Assembly (NCBI GenBank): GCA_029554345.1
Contig: JAKPJF010000085.1
Span: 1-36,192, forward strand
Direction: 5' to 3'
DNA: 36,192 nt
From: Spirochaetota bacterium
GTDB lineage: Bacteria; Spirochaetota; UBA4802; JAFGJZ01
Every line of letters begins with the position of its first letter. Positions within the stretch are counted from its first letter, which is position 1. The translations under genes were made by a program, and so were the position numbers. Positions 32,522 through 36,192 of this stretch are shown piece by piece. The notes beneath the pieces were generated by a model that saw only the letters and a list, made by a program, of their open reading frames with translations, was not told the DNA's origin and ran no database searches.

Positions 32522-33157
32522 TTAATTACCGAAAAGATATTTTCTCATCTCAGAACGAAGCTGATCAGAGAGAAGAGACGCTACCGATTCATCAGAGAAT
32601 TCGAGTGAAAGTTTTTTATCCTTAAGGTAAAGAGAAAATCCGCCCGAAATTTTCGAATCGGACAATGAAAGTTTTTTTTCGGCTGATTTAGCTATTTCGC
32701 TTTTCACAAAATCAGAAAGAGATTTTTTTAGATCATCAGATAAAACTATCTCCGCTTCATCCTTGTTGCCGGAAGAAACATACGCCTTTATCAATTCGGA
32801 TACAAGAGGTTTTATTACATCAGCGGAAGACAGAGCGGATTTTACGGAAAGATCTGCCGCGTTTTTTAAAAGTTCATTTTCAATCGCCGATTTCAGAACA
32901 TCAAGCGCCTTTTTTGAAGCAATTCTTAAAGCGGATTCCAATGTCGCTTCTTCATGCTTTGCCTTTACCTTTGCGTCATCCAAAAGTTTCGCTGCTTCGG
33001 CACGCGCATCTGCAATAATTTTATCGGCATCGGCTTTAGCGGAAGCGATAATGGCGGCTTTTTCGCTTTCTGCCGGATTTATCACACTTGATTTGAGATA
33101 ATCGGATATATTTTTTATTTTGTCCTCGAAAGAACCTGAAAGAGAGACAGAACTCAT
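32522..33157 (-). CDS. atpE: V-type ATPase subunit E (peripheral stalk)
   Basis: 211 residues. The N-terminal half is an Ala/Lys/Glu-rich long helix (AKADADKIIADARAEAAKLL, about 40-100), as in peripheral-stalk E subunits. The C-terminal half is a small alpha/beta domain (IVLSDDLKKSLSDFVKSEI and ISGGFSLYLKDKKLSLEFSD) that caps the head. First gene of the operon, with AAGGAG upstream of the ATG and a promoter at 33213-33185. No separate G/H partner gene is seen. Confidence 0.88.
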   Translation of the reverse strand: MSSVSLSGSFEDKIKNISDYLKSSVINPAESEKAAIIASAKADADKIIADARAEAAKLLDDAKVKAKHEEATLESALRIASKKALDVLKSAIENELLKNAADLSVKSALSSADVIKPLVSELIKAYVSSGNKDEAEIVLSDDLKKSLSDFVKSEIAKSAEKKLSLSDSKISGGFSLYLKDKKLSLEFSDESVASLLSDQLRSEMRKYLFGN

Positions 33158-33184
33158 ACTTTTCTCCTTTTATTTATCTGAGAC

Positions 33185-33213
33185 ATAATAAAGCAAAAAC
33201 TTCAAAAAGGCAA
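33185..33213 (-). promoter_or_regulatory. Promoter of the V-ATPase operon
   Basis: On the minus strand TTGCCT (33213-33208), a 17-base spacer and TATTAT (33190-33185). The transcript would carry the AAGGAG of atpE about 20 nt downstream. Confidence 0.6.
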
Positions 33214-33321
33214 AAAACAGTCTAGTTGTTCTGTAAAGAGAACATGCCGAACGATTTAAGTCAATTAAAATTATTGAAAAAATAATTTTACATTCCCGAA
33301 ATCATTAATTCAAGAAAATCA

Positions 33322-33334
33322 CGGAAATATTCCG
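33322..33334. promoter_or_regulatory. Inverted repeat before the HicB-like gene
   Basis: CGGAA-ATA-TTCCG is a perfect 5-bp inverted repeat, followed at once by a GATACTTTATATG stretch that can hold the -10 region. HicB proteins often repress their own promoter, so it may be an operator. This rests on position only. Confidence 0.35.
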
Positions 33335-33370
33335 ATACTTTATATGCATACAGACAAGAGGTACACACTT

Positions 33371-33622
33371 ATGAAAGTTTCTGTCAGATTATTTGAGATA
33401 GAGGATCGCTTTATTGCCTCTTGTCCTGAACTTGAAATCAACTGCTACGGCTCGGACAAAGCCGAAGCGGCGCGAAGAATTAATGATGTTTTGAACTTTT
33501 ACTTAAAATCTGCAGAAGAACTCGGTCTTGATGTTGAAAAATTTGACAACATATCAATCGACGGACTGGACTTTCCTTTTATAAACAGAGAATATCACAG
33601 CGCTCCAGCTACAATTAATTAA
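33371..33622 (+). CDS. Orphan HicB-like protein
   Basis: 83 residues with the HicB/UPF0150 beta-alpha-beta-beta-alpha pattern: KVSVRLFEIEDRFIASCPEL, INCYGSDKAEAARRINDVLN, then FYLKSAEELGL. HicB antitoxins mimic the HicA toxin's RNA target fold; this one has no DNA-binding extension and no hicA gene within view. It may be a solitary regulator or a relic of a lost toxin-antitoxin pair. The ATG at 33371 (AGAGGT 8 nt upstream) is preferred over 33344, which has no ribosome site. Its stop overlaps that of the converging rsmE by 4 nt. Confidence 0.75.
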   Translation: MKVSVRLFEIEDRFIASCPELEINCYGSDKAEAARRINDVLNFYLKSAEELGLDVEKFDNISIDGLDFPFINREYHSAPATIN

Positions 33623-34323
33623 TTATAACTTAAAACGACAGATGGGATTACCGCAGCGGCTGTTTCCGCTCTAAAAACCCTGCTGCCGCATGAAAACGAA
33701 AGAGCGCCCGAGTTTTCAGCAAGGGCGATCTCGGAAGCGGAAAACCCGCCTTCAGGCCCGATAAACAACGATAAGCATTCTGCATTTGAAAAATCAATAT
33801 CTGAAATTTTTCTTTCGGAAAACGGATGAGCGATAAGTATTAATCCCTGCGCAGTTTTCAATGAAGCAACAAAAGAACTGATTTCATCAACTAGAGGAAT
33901 TCGGGGAGCATATGACTGCTTTGCCGATTCAAGAGCGATCTTTCTCCATCTTTCAAGCTTGCTGTCTTTTTTTGATGAAACATCAACAATGCTTCTTTCG
34001 CTGTTTACCGGTATTATCCTGGTTGCGCCGGCCTCAACTGCATGCTGGATTGATTCTTCGAACGCATTTGTTTTTATCAGTGATATGTATACGCGCAAAT
34101 CTATTTCGCTTTTTGGCGGAGTAGATGAAAGACAAATTGCGGTCAATTCTTCTTTATTTATTTCAACAATTTCAGCTCTGTGAAGAAAGCCGGCAGAATC
34201 ACGAACATCGATATCACCGCCTGTTCGTACGCGGCGTACTTTAGTCAGATGATGAAAATCTTCTTTTGCCAGAGAAAACATGTCTCCGGCTGAAATCGTG
34301 CTGTCTACAAAATACTGAGGCAT
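33619..34323 (-). CDS. rsmE: 16S rRNA m3U1498 methyltransferase
   Basis: 234 residues. The N-terminal PUA-like domain (FHHLTKVRRVRTGGDIDVRD) is followed by a SPOUT-class knotted methyltransferase domain. The SAM-binding knot motifs LSLFIGPEGGFSASE (G189-F194) and SRVFRAETA (R218-A222) are exactly those of RsmE. It methylates U1498 of helix 44 in 16S rRNA using SAM. AGAGG precedes the ATG. Probably a monocistronic gene, with the DEAD-box terminator upstream of it. Confidence 0.95.
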   Translation of the reverse strand: MPQYFVDSTISAGDMFSLAKEDFHHLTKVRRVRTGGDIDVRDSAGFLHRAEIVEINKEELTAICLSSTPPKSEIDLRVYISLIKTNAFEESIQHAVEAGATRIIPVNSERSIVDVSSKKDSKLERWRKIALESAKQSYAPRIPLVDEISSFVASLKTAQGLILIAHPFSERKISDIDFSNAECLSLFIGPEGGFSASEIALAENSGALSFSCGSRVFRAETAAAVIPSVVLSYN

Positions 34324-34431
34324 TTGATTTCCTCTTTACGATATTCGATGTCATTTATAATCAAACAATCGTTCTTCAGTTTAATGATAAAAATCAATAT
34401 TTATACGGGCAATAATTTATTTCTTTTGATA

Positions 34432-34458
34432 CAAAAAAAGACCGGATTAACCGGTCTT
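34432..34458 (-). terminator. Intrinsic terminator of the DEAD-box helicase gene
   Basis: The perfect 8-bp stem AAGACCGG/CCGGTCTT (34438-34445 and 34451-34458), loop ATTAA, is followed on the minus strand by TTTTTTT. It lies 8 nt after the helicase stop. Confidence 0.92.
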
Positions 34459-34465
34459 AAATATA

Positions 34466-36079
34466 TTAAACATCTTTTTTAAAACTTTTCTTTTTGCCGA
34501 AAGAAGGTTTTGATTTTCCGAAACTTCTTCCTCCGCCGCTGCTGCCGGTTGAAGAATCTTTTCTCGGACGGTCATCCCTATCGAATTTAGGCCGTTCTTC
34601 TCTGCCGTATTTAGGGCGGTCGTCTTTTGCCGGTCTTGAACGGTCATCCCTTCCGAATTTACGTGAAGATGAATCGAATTTCTTCTTTCCGCCGTCAAAG
34701 TCCCTTCTGCCTCTATACTCGCCGGAACCATGAGATCTGCCTCTTCCTTCGTAAGAAGATGATTCATCAATAGCGGCATACTTTGTCTTATCGAGCTCGT
34801 TTCCGCAGAAAGTCTGAAGAAGCGCTGCCACAACTGTTTCAGCGGAATCTGACTCAAGAAGCGTTGACGCCATTTTATTGAATTTGGAATAAGAATTTGC
34901 TTCAATCGTCTTTTTGATTTTATCAGTAATTCTTCCGGATTTTGAAAGAATGATTTCTTCAGGAGTCGGAATTTCCATTCTGACAAATTTTTTGCCGACA
35001 AGGCGCTCGAGTTTCGGAAGAAGCCTGAGTTCGCCGTGGCTTAAAAATGATATTGATTTGCCGAGTTCACCCGCACGGCCTGTTCTGCCGGAACGGTGGA
35101 CATAAGTTTCAAAATCCTGTGAAGGTGAATAATTTATTACATGTGTAAGATTTTTTACGTCAATTCCTCTTGCCGCAACATCTGTAGCTACGAGAATATT
35201 GCTCTTTTTCTGTCTGAAACGAAGAAGGAATTTTTCTCTCTGCGCCTGCGAAACATCCCCGTGTATCGCTTCTACATGATAGCCTGCCTGTGAAAGCTTT
35301 GATGAAAGCTCATCGACATTGACTTTCGTTTTGCAGAAAATGAGTCCGTAAAAATCGGATTCTTTATCCAGTATTCTGCACAATGCGTCGAATCTGTTCT
35401 TAGAAGAAACTTCACAATAAAGATGCTCGATCAAAGCATGAGCTTCTTTAGAAGATTCATCTTCTATAACGGAATATTCATTCATGTAGCGTTTTGCTAT
35501 TTTAAGAATGTGATCAGGCATTGTAGCCGAAAAAAGAAGAGTCTTTTTGTCGGGATTGGATTCTGCAAGAATGGTCTCCATGTCTTCTACAAAACCCATG
35601 TTAAGCATTTCATCCGCTTCATCCAGAACCGCAAAGCTTATCTTGGAAATATCAAGCGTTTTGCGCTCAAGATGATCGATAATTCTGCCGGGAGTTCCGA
35701 TAACAACCGAAACCTTCCCTTTCAGAGCTCTGATCTGCTCGGAAATGGACTGGCCGCCGTAAATGGCAACTGCTTTGAATTTTCCGCCGTCAACAAACGA
35801 TGAAAACTCAGTGGCAACCTGAATCGCAAGTTCCCTGGTAGGAACAAGCACAAGCGCCTGAATATGATGAAGCGATTCGTCAAGCTGTTCTATAATAGGA
35901 AGCGCAAAAGCCGCTGTTTTGCCGGTTCCTGTTTTAGCTTTGGCGATCAAATCGCCTTTTTCACGCAATAGATGCGGGATTGTCTTTTTTTGAATCGCCG
36001 AAGGAGCCTTAAACCCCTTTTCTTTGATTTTTTCTAACGTTCTCGATAGTCCGAGTTCGCTGAAGTTCTTAATGGTCAA
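34466..36079 (-). CDS. DEAD-box RNA helicase with RGG/RDDR-rich tail
   Basis: A 537-residue CsdA/DeaD-like helicase. The Q motif region is GFKAPSAIQKKTIP, motif I AKTGTGKT (48-55), motif II DEAD (153-156), motif III SAT (184-186) and motif VI HRSGRTGRAG. After the helicase core, a moderate linker (380-444) leads to a basic, low-complexity tail (445-537) rich in RGR, RDDR, KDDRP and GKSK units, probably an unstructured RNA-binding extension. The start is TTG at 36079 with GGAG 6 nt upstream; no ATG lies before the Q motif. It likely unwinds rRNA or mRNA, perhaps in ribosome assembly or the cold. The exact subfamily (DeaD, CshA or RhlE) is not certain. Confidence 0.94.
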   Translation of the reverse strand: MTIKNFSELGLSRTLEKIKEKGFKAPSAIQKKTIPHLLREKGDLIAKAKTGTGKTAAFALPIIEQLDESLHHIQALVLVPTRELAIQVATEFSSFVDGGKFKAVAIYGGQSISEQIRALKGKVSVVIGTPGRIIDHLERKTLDISKISFAVLDEADEMLNMGFVEDMETILAESNPDKKTLLFSATMPDHILKIAKRYMNEYSVIEDESSKEAHALIEHLYCEVSSKNRFDALCRILDKESDFYGLIFCKTKVNVDELSSKLSQAGYHVEAIHGDVSQAQREKFLLRFRQKKSNILVATDVAARGIDVKNLTHVINYSPSQDFETYVHRSGRTGRAGELGKSISFLSHGELRLLPKLERLVGKKFVRMEIPTPEEIILSKSGRITDKIKKTIEANSYSKFNKMASTLLESDSAETVVAALLQTFCGNELDKTKYAAIDESSSYEGRGRSHGSGEYRGRRDFDGGKKKFDSSSRKFGRDDRSRPAKDDRPKYGREERPKFDRDDRPRKDSSTGSSGGGRSFGKSKPSFGKKKSFKKDV

Positions 36080-36110
36080 AATTGTCTCCAGAAATTTATT
36101 TTGATGATGA

Positions 36111-36116
36111 ATTATA
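36111..36116 (-). promoter_or_regulatory. Candidate -10 box of the helicase gene
   Basis: On the minus strand this reads TATAAT, about 32 nt before the TTG start. The -35 region 17 nt upstream (TTTCGG) is weak. Confidence 0.4.
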
Positions 36117-36192
36117 CATTGTTATAGAGGAATCCGAAAGATATAAAACATAACCTTACGGTCATTTTAAAAAGACTGTTAAAAATGTCTAT

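Noticed and set aside
34447-35001. 184-residue minus-strand frame within the helicase gene
   Set aside because: It is the out-of-frame reading of the low-complexity helicase tail, and it runs through the terminator stem.

Overview
The window reads as about 36 kb of an AT-rich bacterial chromosome. The best fit is a spirochaete or near relative. The main evidence is the V-type ATPase operon in the order E, DUF2764, A, B, D, I, K, which is typical of spirochaetes, Chlamydiae and some Bacteroidetes. A SpoVG homologue, a bactofilin next to a LysM/M23 peptidase, a TonB-like protein and an apolipoprotein N-acyltransferase fit a diderm with lipoproteins. The phylum call is inference; no rRNA is present.

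Layout. Positions 1-720 hold no intact gene. They carry two minus-strand remnants of an RHS/YD-repeat protein, separated by a run of short palindromes with a 36-bp direct repeat. SpoVG (837-1103, +) follows with a clear promoter. Then comes a minus-strand group: a small membrane protein, Lnt and a family-4 uracil-DNA glycosylase. Two tRNAs with CAT anticodon (initiator Met, plus elongator Met or Ile2) lie at 3795-3945. A minus-strand operon (7867 down to 3943) encodes an EamA transporter, an M24 Xaa-Pro peptidase, EF-P, a DUF2273-like membrane protein and a single-pass TPR/OB-fold-like protein. Divergent from it are an SrkA-like kinase and an HD phosphohydrolase. A coupled plus-strand operon (10187-14372) encodes an EF-G paralogue, an alternative GlmU-like protein and a TonB-like protein.

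From 14373 to 19320 the minus strand carries a YihY/BrkB membrane protein with a YCF48/BNR propeller inserted between its transmembrane helices, then a soluble NDP-sugar 4,6-dehydratase and a DegT aminotransferase. Next are a small four-helix membrane protein (+), PdxA and bactofilin (-), a LysM/M23 peptidase (+), a GAF/degenerate-GGDEF protein and a long acidic protein (both -). The V-ATPase operon fills 25754-33157 (-) between a matching promoter and terminator. The window ends with an orphan HicB-like protein (+), RsmE (-) and a DEAD-box RNA helicase with an RGG/RDDR-rich tail (-).

The genes serve translation (EF-P, EF-G paralogue, RsmE, helicase, tRNAs), envelope construction (Lnt, GlmU-like, bactofilin, M23, sugar enzymes, TonB-like) and ion-coupled energetics (V-ATPase with a Na+-type K-subunit signature). 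Gene packing is very tight. Convergent genes end within -4 to +2 nt of each other at several places, including two exact TAA|TTA abutments. The most unusual items are the YihY-propeller chimera and the palindrome-dense RHS ruin at the left edge. No CRISPR, transposase, prophage or complete new defence system was seen.
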